Assembly: GCF_037404875.1 (NCBI RefSeq)
Contig: NZ_JBBELO010000039.1
Location: 1 to 64,000 of the forward strand
DNA from: Orlajensenia sp037404875
GTDB lineage: Bacteria; Actinomycetota; Actinomycetes; Actinomycetales; Microbacteriaceae
Direction: 5' to 3'
Length of the DNA: 64,000 nucleotides
Shown here: positions 34,069 through 45,043 of the stretch, in pieces
Layout of the letters: each line of letters starts with the position of its first letter
Numbering within the stretch: position 1 is the first letter of the stretch
Position numbers and translations under genes: made by a program
Notes under the pieces: generated by a model
Databases searched by the model: none
What the model was told of the DNA's origin: nothing
The model's input: only the letters and a program-made list of their open reading frames with translations

Positions 34069-36228
34069 ATGACCGACTACTCCACGATCGACTTCTCCGA
34101 TCTCGCCGCCCTCACCGACGACGAGGTGATCACGCACTCGTTCGTGCGCGACATCCCCCTCTCCGACGGCAAGACGCTCGCCCTCGTCACCCTCGACAAC
34201 GGGCGCGACCACACCCGGCCCAGCACCTTCGGACCGGCCAGCCTGCTCGAGCTCGGCACGACCTACGACGAGCTCACGGCGCGTGCCGCCCGCGGAGAGA
34301 TCCACGCCGTCGCGACGACGGGAAAGCCCTACATCCTCGCCGCCGGGGCCGACCTGAGCAAGGTCGCCGAGATCCCGAGCCGCGAGGTCGCCAAGAAGAT
34401 GGCCCAGCTCGGCCACTTCGTGCTCGGCAAGCAGGCGCGCTTCGGCGTGCCCTCGTTCGTCTTCATCAACGGGCTCGCCCTCGGCGGCGGCCTCGAGCTG
34501 CCGCTGAACGCCGACTACCGCACGGTGGATGCGACCGCTCCCGCGCTCGCTCTGCCCGAGGTGTTCCTCGGACTCATTCCGGGTTGGGGCGGAACGTTCC
34601 TGCTGCCCAACCTCATCGGCATCGAGAACGCCCTCAAGGTCGTCATCGAGAACCCGTTGAAGCAGAACCGCACGCTGAAGGCGCAGGATGCGTTCGACCT
34701 CGGCATCGCGGACCGCATCTTCGGCTCGGTGAACTTCCTCGAGGACTCCATCCGCTTCGTGGACGGTGTGCTCTCGGGTCGCGAGAAGGTGGACCGCAAG
34801 AACACGCCGGGCAAGATCGAGCGGCTGGCCAAGTGGGACATCGCGATCCGCATCGCCCGCGACACCGTCGCGAGCCGCCTCGGCACCGTTCCCCGCTCCC
34901 CGTTCGTCGCGCTCGACCTGCTCAAGGCGGCCAAGAGCGGCGACAAGGAGGCGTGCTTCGCGCTCGAAGACGACGCTCTGGCCGACCTCATCGTGGGCGA
35001 CCAGCTGCAGGCATCCATCTACGCGTTCAACCTCGTGCAGAAGCGCGCCAAGCGGCCCGCCGGAGCCCCCGACAAGGCCCTCGCCAAGAAGGTGACGAAG
35101 ATCGGCGTGCTCGGCGCGGGCTACATGGCCAGCCAGTTCGCCCTGCTCTTCGTGCGCCGCCTTCAGGTGCCGGTGATCATCACCGACATCGACCAGGAGC
35201 GCGTCGACAAGGGTGTCGGATACATCGCCGAGGAGATCGGCAAGCTCGAGCAGAAGGGCCGCATCTCCTCCGACGAGGCGAACCGCCTGCGGGCGCTCGT
35301 GCACGGCACGACCGACAAGGCCGACTTCGCGGACTGCGACTGGGTCATCGAGGCGGTCTTCGAGGAGCTCGGCGTGAAGCAGGATGTGTTCGCCGAGGTC
35401 GAGAAGCACATCTCCCCCGAGGCCGTGCTCGCCACCAACACCTCCTCGCTCTCGGTCGAGCAGATCGGCGCCAAGCTCGCGCATCCGGAACGCCTCGTGG
35501 GATTCCACTTCTTCACCCCGGTCGCGGTCATGCCGCTCATCGAGGTCGTGAAGGCACCCCAGACCGACGAGGCGACGCTCTCGACGGCGATGGTCATCGC
35601 CGCGAAGCTGCGCAAGAACGCCGTGATCACGGCGGACACTCCCGGCTTCGTGGTCAACCGCATCCTCGCCAAGCTGCTCGGCGAGGCGATGCACGCCGTT
35701 GACAGCGGAACCTCGTTCCAGACCGTCGACAAGGCCATCGCACCGCTCGGCCTGCCCATGGCCCCCTCCGCGCTGCTGGACCTCGTCGGGCTGAAGGTGG
35801 GCGCGCACGTGCTCGACACGCACAACGCCGCCTTCCCCGACCGGTTCTACCGCAGCGAGAACCTGCACAAGCTCGCCGAGCACGGCAAGCTGCTCGAGAA
35901 GGATGCCAAGGGCAACGTGAAGGGCTTCGACAAGGGCGCCCTGAAGATCGTGTCCGGGGGCAAGAACCCCCTCAGCGAGGAGGAGATCCTCACGCGCCTG
36001 CAGGACGGCCTCGCCGACGAGATCCACCGGATGCTCGTGGACGACCACGTCGTCGGCGCGCCGGAGGACATCGACCTGTGCATGATCCTCGGTGCCGGCT
36101 TCCCGTTCCAGATGGGCGGCATCACGCCCTACCTCGACCGAGTCGGGGCGAGCGAGCGTGTCTTCGGCGACACCTTCCACCACCCCGCCATCCGCGGCGT
36201 GGAGGCCACGGTGGCGCAGGGCGCGTAG
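34069..36228 (+). CDS. fadB: Fatty oxidation complex alpha subunit (enoyl-CoA hydratase / 3-hydroxyacyl-CoA dehydrogenase)
   Basis: 719 residues. The N-terminal crotonase domain has an oxyanion-type 'ILAAGADLSKVAE' and 'LALGGGLELPLNADYR'. The dehydrogenase domain starts about residue 345 with an NAD motif 'IGVLGAGYMASQFA' and contains 'ATNTSSLSVEQIG' and 'GFHFFTPVAVMPLIEVV'. Two C-terminal helical domains follow. The product hydrates enoyl-CoA and oxidises 3-hydroxyacyl-CoA for FadA. Co-transcribed with fadA; a strong hairpin follows the stop. Confidence 0.95.
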   Translation: MTDYSTIDFSDLAALTDDEVITHSFVRDIPLSDGKTLALVTLDNGRDHTRPSTFGPASLLELGTTYDELTARAARGEIHAVATTGKPYILAAGADLSKVAEIPSREVAKKMAQLGHFVLGKQARFGVPSFVFINGLALGGGLELPLNADYRTVDATAPALALPEVFLGLIPGWGGTFLLPNLIGIENALKVVIENPLKQNRTLKAQDAFDLGIADRIFGSVNFLEDSIRFVDGVLSGREKVDRKNTPGKIERLAKWDIAIRIARDTVASRLGTVPRSPFVALDLLKAAKSGDKEACFALEDDALADLIVGDQLQASIYAFNLVQKRAKRPAGAPDKALAKKVTKIGVLGAGYMASQFALLFVRRLQVPVIITDIDQERVDKGVGYIAEEIGKLEQKGRISSDEANRLRALVHGTTDKADFADCDWVIEAVFEELGVKQDVFAEVEKHISPEAVLATNTSSLSVEQIGAKLAHPERLVGFHFFTPVAVMPLIEVVKAPQTDEATLSTAMVIAAKLRKNAVITADTPGFVVNRILAKLLGEAMHAVDSGTSFQTVDKAIAPLGLPMAPSALLDLVGLKVGAHVLDTHNAAFPDRFYRSENLHKLAEHGKLLEKDAKGNVKGFDKGALKIVSGGKNPLSEEEILTRLQDGLADEIHRMLVDDHVVGAPEDIDLCMILGAGFPFQMGGITPYLDRVGASERVFGDTFHHPAIRGVEATVAQGA

Positions 36229-36242
36229 GGGCCCAGTACGAG

Positions 36243-36277
36243 GAACGGCCGGTCCCGCGCTGCGGGGCCGGCCGTTC
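36243..36277 (+). terminator. Terminator after fadB
   Basis: A 16-bp stem (one G-U) with a three-base loop begins 15 bases past the fadB stop. No clear U-tract. Confidence 0.8.
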
Positions 36278-36306
36278 GTCGTTGTGGCGCGTGAGTGGGA
36301 GAGCCC

Positions 36307-36708
36307 GGTCCCTGAGCCTGTCGAAGGGACCGGACCCGGCGCTGGGAACCACGCTTCGACAGGCTCAGCGAACAGCAACGTGAGCCGCCAGCGCAGGCCC
36401 GGTCCCCGAGCCTGTCGAAGGGACCAGACCCGGCGCTGGGAACGACGCTTCGACAGGCTCAGCGAACAGCATGGTGACGTGCCAGCGCTCGCCCGGGCCC
36501 TGAGCCTGTCGAAGGGACCGCACCCGCAGACCGATTCACCACGCTTCGACAAGCTCAGCGAACGTCACGGTGACGTGCCAGCGCTCGCCCGGTCCGTGAG
36601 CCTGTCGAAGGGACCGGACCCGACGCTGGGAACCACGCTTCGACAAGCTCAGCGAACAGCATGGTGACCTGCCAGCGCACGCCGGTCCCTGAGCCTGTCG
36701 AAGGGACC
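36307..36708. repeat. REP-like tandem palindrome array, about 94-bp period
   Basis: Five A units resembling CCTGAGCCTGTCGAAGGGAC (starts 36307, 36401, 36495, 36591, 36684) alternate with four B units resembling CGCTTCGACAGGCTCAGCG (starts near 36351, 36445, 36541, 36635). A and B are near inverse complements. Within a unit, A and B are separated by 19-21 bases; consecutive units by 26-28. The array fills the gap between fadB and the convergent DarT-like gene. This repeat type is common in high-GC actinobacterial genomes, usually as single pairs. It encodes nothing. Confidence 0.9.
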
Positions 36709-36729
36709 GGGGACGAGGCTGGGAGCTGC

Positions 36730-37545
36730 TTAGAACCGGGCTTCCTCCGCCGCCTGGAACCAGGGCGGGTAGACGGCGATCCGCGGCCTGTGGGCCGCGC
36801 TGGCCAGTTCGGTGCGAACCCGGTCGCGCACCTTGTCGTTGGCTACGCCGATGAGGCTCACGCGCGTGAACGGGAAAACGCCCGGCACGAGCACCTCGGC
36901 GTGCAGCAGCACGTCGGATTCCCCATCGCCCAGGATGCGGGCGAGCATGCCCCGCACGTCGGCCTCGGAACTCGCGAATCGGGTGAGGGCACCGGTGGCG
37001 TCGCCATCGGCCACGACGAGACCGCCGCGTTCCTCCTCGCCGCTGAGGTCGAGCGCGCTCGCGATCGTGCTCACGAGGATCACGAAGTCCGCTGGTGCCG
37101 ACTCGGCAGCCGACCGGTGCAGGCGCGCGTCGTCGGCCCCCGACCGGATGCTCTCCCAGACGCTGGAACCGGGGCTCAGCGTGAAGGCCACGTGCTCTGC
37201 GACGCTCCGCGCCCGACCGGGAACGAGCGTCGAGCGCCGCGCCTGACTCGCCTCGGCGGAGAGGATGCTCTGCTCGCCCGCCTCGTCGGGAACGACGTCG
37301 CCCGTGATGATGCCGGCGAGGTTGTCGACGTGCACGGCGTGGTAGATACGGCGCTCGCCGATCGCCACTGCAGGCGTCTCCCCTCCCCCACGCGAACCCG
37401 ACCTCGCGGCGCTGGGCTCACGAAGGGATACCGGCTTCTGCCGCACCGGCCTGGCCTTCTTCGCCGGCTCGACGACGACCGTCGCCGGCGGGAAGCATGC
37501 GGCACAGAAGCCGGGTTCGAAACCGTGGATGCACTCGTCGCTCAA
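36730..37545 (-). CDS. DarT-like ADP-ribosyltransferase with N-terminal Cys/His cluster
   Basis: 271 residues. The N-terminus carries C5-x-H7 and C14-x2-C17, a likely zinc site, then a Pro/Ser-rich linker to about residue 60. The rest looks like the DarT/DUF4433 fold: 'RRIYHAVHVDNLAGIITGDV' (NAD-side YH-HxxNL region), 'AFTLSPGSSVW', 'GLVVADGDATG', and 'LLHAEVLVPG', in which E217 aligns with the catalytic Glu of the 'QAEFLV' motif. DarT modifies thymidine in single-stranded DNA. No DarG macrodomain gene is adjacent, so activity and target are unclear. Confidence 0.65.
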   Translation of the reverse strand: MSDECIHGFEPGFCAACFPPATVVVEPAKKARPVRQKPVSLREPSAARSGSRGGGETPAVAIGERRIYHAVHVDNLAGIITGDVVPDEAGEQSILSAEASQARRSTLVPGRARSVAEHVAFTLSPGSSVWESIRSGADDARLHRSAAESAPADFVILVSTIASALDLSGEEERGGLVVADGDATGALTRFASSEADVRGMLARILGDGESDVLLHAEVLVPGVFPFTRVSLIGVANDKVRDRVRTELASAAHRPRIAVYPPWFQAAEEARF

Positions 37546-37705
37546 AACACAAAACCTTCGTCACGATGGCACCCGCCCAGTCAGGGCGAACGCCCCGAAA
37601 CCATCACTCCCTACGTTACGTTGCTTTCCTGAGTACGCCGGCCATCCGGCACCGGCCACGGAATACCGCACCCGGCGACGGATGCCGACGAGAGACCGCC
37701 CTGGA

Positions 37706-38677
37706 CTACCGGTTCAGAGGGCTCATGTCGGCGTAGCGGTCACCTGCGGCAGCGGGCACGCCGTCGAGGCGGGCCAGCTGGTCTGCGGAGAGCTCGAGCG
37801 CATCCGCACCCACGTTCTCCTCGATGCGCTCGACGCGCTTGGTTCCGGGGATGGGCGCGATGTCCTCACCCTGCGCGAGCAGCCAGGCGAGGGCGACCTG
37901 GGCGGGCGTCGCCTCGAGCTCGGCCGCGACGGCCTCCACCGTCTCGACGATGCGCAGGTTCGCGTCGAGGTTCTCGCCCTCGAAGCGCGGGTTGCTGCGC
38001 CGGAAGTCGGCGTCATCGAGCTGGTCGAGTGAGCGGATGGCGCCCGTCAGGAAGCCCCGGCCGAGCGGCGAGTACGGAACGAAGCCGATGCCGAGCTCCC
38101 GTACGGTCGGCAGCACCTCGGCCTCGGGGTCGCGGCTCCACAGCGAGTACTCGGTCTGCACTGCCGTCACAGTATGCACAGCGTGAGCGCGGCGAATGGT
38201 GGCGGGTGCCGCCTCGGACAGCCCGTAGCCGAGGATCTTCCCCTCGGCGATCAGTTCGGCCAGCGCACCGACCGTCTCCTCGATGGGCGTCTCCGGATCC
38301 ATCCGGTGCTGGTAGTACAGGTCGATATGGTCCGTGCCCAGGCGCTTCAGCGAGGCCTCCAGGGAGAACCGCACGTTCTCGGCGCTTCCGTCCACTGCCC
38401 GAGTGGCGCCATCACGGTGACGAACGACGCCGAACTTCGTCGCGATGACCACGTCGTCGCGGCGGTCGGCGAGGGCGCGCCCGACGAGTTCCTCATTCGT
38501 GTACGGGCCGTAGATCTCGGCGGTGTCGAAGAGCGTCACGCCGAGGTCAAAGGCCCGATGGATCGCGCGGACGGACTCCGCATCATCGGTGCCCGCCCCG
38601 CTGTAGAAGGCCGACATGCCCATGCAGCCGAGGCCGAGCCGGGAGACGTCGAGGGTTCCGAGGGTGATGTGCTTCAT
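37706..38677 (-). CDS. Aldo/keto reductase
   Basis: 323-residue NADPH-dependent oxidoreductase of the AKR fold. 'LGLGCMGMSAFY' is at the start, and the catalytic tetrad is spread over 'LFDTAEIYGPYTNEELVGRA' (Asp, Tyr), 'VVIATKFG' (Lys) and 'IDLYYQHRMD' (His). 'IPGTKRVERIEENVGA' near the end binds cofactor. The substrate is unknown, probably a reactive aldehyde or ketone. It overlaps the MerR-type gene by four bases and shares its promoter, which suggests a stress-induced detoxification unit. Confidence 0.94.
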   Translation of the reverse strand: MKHITLGTLDVSRLGLGCMGMSAFYSGAGTDDAESVRAIHRAFDLGVTLFDTAEIYGPYTNEELVGRALADRRDDVVIATKFGVVRHRDGATRAVDGSAENVRFSLEASLKRLGTDHIDLYYQHRMDPETPIEETVGALAELIAEGKILGYGLSEAAPATIRRAHAVHTVTAVQTEYSLWSRDPEAEVLPTVRELGIGFVPYSPLGRGFLTGAIRSLDQLDDADFRRSNPRFEGENLDANLRIVETVEAVAAELEATPAQVALAWLLAQGEDIAPIPGTKRVERIEENVGADALELSADQLARLDGVPAAAGDRYADMSPLNR

Positions 38678-39141
38678 GAGATCGTGCTTCCTTCTGTGAC
38701 TCGTTCGTTCGCGGTTGTTTCTCGTGCGATCGCGGTGGTGTGGTCGGCGTTCGCGGTGGGTGCCAGGCCTGTCTTGGCCGAGTAGATGGCGATCTTGGCG
38801 TCGATGGCCGCGAGGGAGCGTTCCATCTCGGCGAGCTGCGCGGCCACGGCGATCCGGTGCCTCAGCAGCAGTTCGAGCCGCTCCGGGTTGGTGGCATCGC
38901 CCCCGCGAACGAGCTCGACGTAGTCGCGAACGCGGGCGATGGGCATCGAGGTCGCGCGCAGCTTCGTGAGGAATTCGAGGAACGTGATGTCCTGGTCGTT
39001 GTAACGCCGATGCGTGGAGGAGGATCTGTCGATCGGCATGAGCATGAGCCCTGCGCGTTCGTAGTAGCGCAGGGTGTGCACGCTCAGTCCGGTTCGGCTG
39101 GCCGCCTCGGAGATCGAGTAGCCGTGCGCGATGGTGTCCAT
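38674..39141 (-). CDS. MerR family transcriptional regulator
   Basis: 155 residues. The N-terminal winged helix 'YSISEAASRTGLSVHTLRYY' is followed by 'ERAGLMLMPIDRSSSTHRRY' and a dimerisation helix. No cysteines are visible in the effector region, so redox-metal sensing as in SoxR/CueR is not suggested; it resembles AdhR/NmlR-type aldehyde or electrophile sensors. It is the first gene before the aldo/keto reductase and is probably autoregulated through the dyad just upstream. The ATG follows a -10 by six bases, implying a leaderless transcript. Confidence 0.92.
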   Translation of the reverse strand: MDTIAHGYSISEAASRTGLSVHTLRYYERAGLMLMPIDRSSSTHRRYNDQDITFLEFLTKLRATSMPIARVRDYVELVRGGDATNPERLELLLRHRIAVAAQLAEMERSLAAIDAKIAIYSAKTGLAPTANADHTTAIARETTANERVTEGSTIS

Positions 39142-39147
39142 AGCGCC

Positions 39148-39178
39148 ACCCTAGAACTTCGAGCGCACTCGAAGTCAA
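39148..39178 (-). promoter_or_regulatory. MerR-type promoter and operator
   Basis: On the minus strand TTGACT (-35, 39173-39178) and TAGGGT (-10, 39148-39153) are 19 bases apart. The spacer holds a perfect dyad, ACTTCGAG-n4-CTCGAAGT (39156-39175). The long spacer with centred dyad is the hallmark of MerR-activated promoters. Confidence 0.85.
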
Positions 39179-39208
39179 AGCATGCGTAGATCAAAGAGGG
39201 GCGAGCGC

Positions 39209-41158
39209 TTAGTTCTCGCTCGAGCGGGCGATGATCGGCGCCGACCCTGTGTCGCTCGAGACTCCGCGGGCGTGCGGGAGCTTGGAGCCGAGCACCATGC
39301 CCACCACGTCGTGCGCGATGTGCTGCGGGGTCATCCCGGTGCGCTCGAGGATGTCGGCACGATCGCCGTGCTCGAGGAACTCGTCGGGCAGGCCCACCTC
39401 GGTGACCGCGGTGTCGACGCCGGCCTCGCGCAGGTCCTGGCGGATGCGGGTGCCGATGCCACCCACGCGCACGCCGTCCTCGATGCAGACGACGATACGG
39501 TGCTCTGCCGCCATCTCGACCACGCTGGCGGGCACCGGCACGACCCAGCGCGGGTCGACGACGGTCGCGCCGATGCCCTGGGCCGCCAGCCGATCCGCCA
39601 CCTGGAGGCCGGTGGCGGCCATCGGGCCGACGGTGACGATGAGCACGTCCTTCTCGGTGGACTCGCGCAGCACGTCGACGCCGTCATCCGTACGGCGCAC
39701 CGCGTCGAGCTTCTCGCTTGCGTTGCCCTTCGGGAAGCGGAGCACCGTTGGGCCGTCGTCGACGGCCACGGCCTCTGCGAGCTCCTCTTGAAGCCGCGCG
39801 GCGTCGCGCGGCGCGGCGAGCCGGATGCCCGGGATGACCTGCAGGATGGCGAGGTCCCAGACACCGTGGTGACTGGGTCCGTCGGGACCGGTCACGCCGG
39901 CGCGGTCGAGCACGAACGTGACGCCGGCCTTGTGCAGGGCGACGTCCATGAGCACCTGGTCGAATGCGCGGTTCATGAACGTTGCGTACAACGCCACGAC
40001 GGGATGCAGACCGCCGAAGGCCATGCCCGCCGCCGAGGTGGCGGCGTGCTGTTCGGCGATTCCCACGTCGATGACACGGGACGGGAAGCGCTCGGCCATC
40101 TTGTGCAGGCCCGTCGGGCGCAGCATGGCCGCCGTGATGCCGACGATTCGGTCGTTCTTCGCAGCGAGCTCGACGAGGGTGTCGCCGAAGACGGAGGTCC
40201 AGCTCGGGCCGCCACTGGATTGGATCGACTCGCCGGTCTCGGGATCGATCTGCCCGACCGCATGGAACTGGTCCGCGGCATCCCGCAGCGCCGGCTCGTA
40301 GCCGCGGCCCTTCTCGGTGATGGCATGCACGATCACCGGCGCCTCGTAGTGCTTGGCCTGCTCGAGGGCCTCGATGAGCGCCTCGACGTCGTGGCCGTGC
40401 ACGGGGCCGATGTACTTGAGGTCGAGGTTGGAGTAGAGGGCCTCGTTGTTGGAGAACCGGGCGAGGAAGCCGTGCGTTCCCCCGCGCACGCCCCGATAGA
40501 CGGCGCGTCCGGGAGCGCCCAGCTTGTCGAAGACGTTTCGGCTGGTGAGGTAGAGGTTCTTGTAGCTCCGGCGGGTACGCACGCCGTTGAGGAAGCGTGC
40601 CATGCCGCCGATCGTCGGTGCATAGGAGCGGCCGTTGTCGTTGACGATGATGACCAGGCGACGGTTGTTGTCGTCGGTGATGTTGTTCAGGGCCTCCCAC
40701 GTCATGCCACCGGTGAGGGCGCCGTCGCCAACGACGGCGACGACGAAGCGCTCGTTCTGTCCGGTCATCGTGAAGGCGCGGGAGATGCCATCCGCCCACG
40801 AGAGCGAACTCGAGGCGTGCGAGGACTCCACGATGTCGTGCACCGACTCCGACCGCTGCGGATAGCCGGCGAGGCCGCCCGTCTGGCGCAGCGTGGAGAA
40901 GTCCTGACGGCCGGTGAGCAGCTTGTGCACGTACGACTGGTGCCCCGTGTCGAAGACGATGGCGTCGTTCGGGGAATCGAAGACGCGGTGCATCGCGATG
41001 GTCAGCTCGACGACGCCGAGGTTCGGACCCAGGTGACCGCCGGTCTTCGCCACATTCACCACGAGGTATTCGCGGATCTCCGCGGCGAGCTCTTCGAGCT
41101 GCTCCTTCGTGAGAGCGTCGAGGTCTCGGGGGCCCCGGATTCTCTCCAGAAGGGTCAT
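39209..41158 (-). CDS. dxs: 1-deoxy-D-xylulose-5-phosphate synthase
   Basis: First enzyme of the MEP isoprenoid pathway, joining pyruvate and glyceraldehyde 3-phosphate with thiamine diphosphate. 649 residues. 'TGGHLGPNLGVVELTIAMH' opens the TPP domain, 'VVGDGALTGGMTWEALNNI' is the TPP-binding GDG-N motif, and 'DVGIAEQHAATSAAGMA' carries the catalytic Glu/His. ATG at 41158 has a GGCGG element upstream; a longer frame adds an implausible Arg-rich start. Follows acnA and its terminator on the same strand. Confidence 0.97.
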   Translation of the reverse strand: MTLLERIRGPRDLDALTKEQLEELAAEIREYLVVNVAKTGGHLGPNLGVVELTIAMHRVFDSPNDAIVFDTGHQSYVHKLLTGRQDFSTLRQTGGLAGYPQRSESVHDIVESSHASSSLSWADGISRAFTMTGQNERFVVAVVGDGALTGGMTWEALNNITDDNNRRLVIIVNDNGRSYAPTIGGMARFLNGVRTRRSYKNLYLTSRNVFDKLGAPGRAVYRGVRGGTHGFLARFSNNEALYSNLDLKYIGPVHGHDVEALIEALEQAKHYEAPVIVHAITEKGRGYEPALRDAADQFHAVGQIDPETGESIQSSGGPSWTSVFGDTLVELAAKNDRIVGITAAMLRPTGLHKMAERFPSRVIDVGIAEQHAATSAAGMAFGGLHPVVALYATFMNRAFDQVLMDVALHKAGVTFVLDRAGVTGPDGPSHHGVWDLAILQVIPGIRLAAPRDAARLQEELAEAVAVDDGPTVLRFPKGNASEKLDAVRRTDDGVDVLRESTEKDVLIVTVGPMAATGLQVADRLAAQGIGATVVDPRWVVPVPASVVEMAAEHRIVVCIEDGVRVGGIGTRIRQDLREAGVDTAVTEVGLPDEFLEHGDRADILERTGMTPQHIAHDVVGMVLGSKLPHARGVSSDTGSAPIIARSSEN

Positions 41159-41244
41159 CGAAACCGCCTTTCGTCGTGGCCCGCGGGATCGCCGGGGCCT
41201 CAATCGAGTCTACGCGTCCACAATGCGAGGCCGCCGGAAGACGA

Positions 41245-41282
41245 ACTGCCCGCGCCACCGACGAAGCGGCGGCGCGGGCAGT
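41245..41282 (-). terminator. Terminator after acnA
   Basis: A perfect 12-bp stem ACTGCCCGCGCC/GGCGCGGGCAGT with a 14-base loop lies 14 bases past the acnA stop, followed on the minus strand by TCGTCTTCC. Confidence 0.8.
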
Positions 41283-41296
41283 CACCGGTGCGCGAG

Positions 41297-44110
<2,814 letters not shown>

Positions 44111-44188
44111 GTCGCGTCTCCTCTTTACTGGTGCACCCGGATTCCTCCGGCGGTCTCATCTTCGCAGCCACATCGTGCGCCCATCAGC

Positions 44189-44202
44189 AAGGCTAACCTA
44201 GC
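44189..44202 (-). promoter_or_regulatory. DtxR/IdeR-like half-site upstream of acnA
   Basis: On the minus strand GCTAGGTTAGCCTT carries the TAGGTTAGCCT half of the iron-box consensus (11 of 11 in that half); the second half is poorly conserved. It lies about 80 bases upstream of acnA. It could also simply contain the promoter -10 (TAGGTT). Confidence 0.35.
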
Positions 44203-44240
44203 GTCCGGGCAGAAGGCAGAGCCTGTCACGACGGCGATAT

Positions 44241-44260
44241 TTATCTCGATATCGAGATAA
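44241..44260. promoter_or_regulatory. Perfect 20-bp palindrome upstream of acnA
   Basis: TTATCTCGATATCGAGATAA is an exact inverted repeat, in AT-richer DNA, 130 bases upstream of acnA and just after the DUF3159 stop. Such sites are typical operators of dimeric regulators, for example MarR- or TetR-type. No regulator gene is adjacent. Confidence 0.7.
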
Positions 44261-44285
44261 CTCTAGCACCAGCCCGAGGCGGCGA

Positions 44286-45041
44286 TCAGGCCGGATCGGC
44301 CACGTGTCGAGGGTAGACGGAGCGCGCGAGCAGCCACGTGACGATGAGCAGGAGGCCGTAGAGCGGCACGCCCATGATCAGGCGGGTGGCGCCGAGCGCC
44401 TCGACGTTCCCGGCCAGGTACAGCGGCAGCTGCACGAGCAGGCGCAGGGCGAACAGGCCCACCCAGCACAGGGTGATGATCTGCATGACGCGGCGCTTCG
44501 CGCGGTTGGAGCGCCACGCCGTCCCGTCCCCCATGAGGTACCCGATCGCGAGTCCGAGCAGCGGCCATCCGACGAACACGGAGATGAGCAGCGGCACGCC
44601 GAAGGCGGCGTCGATCCAGAACCCGGGAACGTAGTAGTCGCTCGCACGACCCGAGAGCAATGCGAGCACGGCGCACGCCGCGATGCCGAAGAGTCCGCTG
44701 AGCGCCTGGGTGACGCTCTGGTGCTGCGCGAGACGGATGCCGGCGAGCACGATGCCCACGACGACGGGAGCGATCACCGAGAGCACGAGATCGCGCGTGA
44801 TCGTGTAGACGATGAGGAAGAGCAGTCCAGGCAGCACCGCCTCGATGATGCCGCGCACTCCCCCGATCGCGGCGAGCAGCGTGTTCGCCGTCAGCGGCTC
44901 GCCCTCAGCCACAGCGCCGAGGCCGGCCTTGCGCGCCGCGGCGGCGAAGCTCTCGCTGAACGTCGGGGATGCGGAGCCCGGGCCCGCCGGTTCCGCGTTC
45001 TCCGCGGGAGCGGACTCGGGCCGCTCGTCGTCGTTCGGCAT
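44286..45041 (-). CDS. DUF3159 family membrane protein
   Basis: 251 residues with a polar N-terminus (about 60) and five or more hydrophobic helices. The actinobacterial DUF3159 pattern is recognisable: 'IGGVRGIIEAVLPGLLFLIV', 'WPLLGLAIGYLMGDGTAWR', 'WVGLFALRLLVQLPLYLAG'. Function unknown. It stands two bases downstream of the DUF3710 gene in a conserved dut-DUF3710-DUF3159 order, probably one operon. Confidence 0.88.
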   Translation of the reverse strand: MPNDDERPESAPAENAEPAGPGSASPTFSESFAAAARKAGLGAVAEGEPLTANTLLAAIGGVRGIIEAVLPGLLFLIVYTITRDLVLSVIAPVVVGIVLAGIRLAQHQSVTQALSGLFGIAACAVLALLSGRASDYYVPGFWIDAAFGVPLLISVFVGWPLLGLAIGYLMGDGTAWRSNRAKRRVMQIITLCWVGLFALRLLVQLPLYLAGNVEALGATRLIMGVPLYGLLLIVTWLLARSVYPRHVADPA

Positions 45042-45043
45042 GT

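Noticed and set aside
36307..36708. CRISPR-like array
   Set aside because: Repeats are regularly spaced, but the spacers are also near-identical, the units are palindromic and no cas gene is present; the REP-type explanation fits better.
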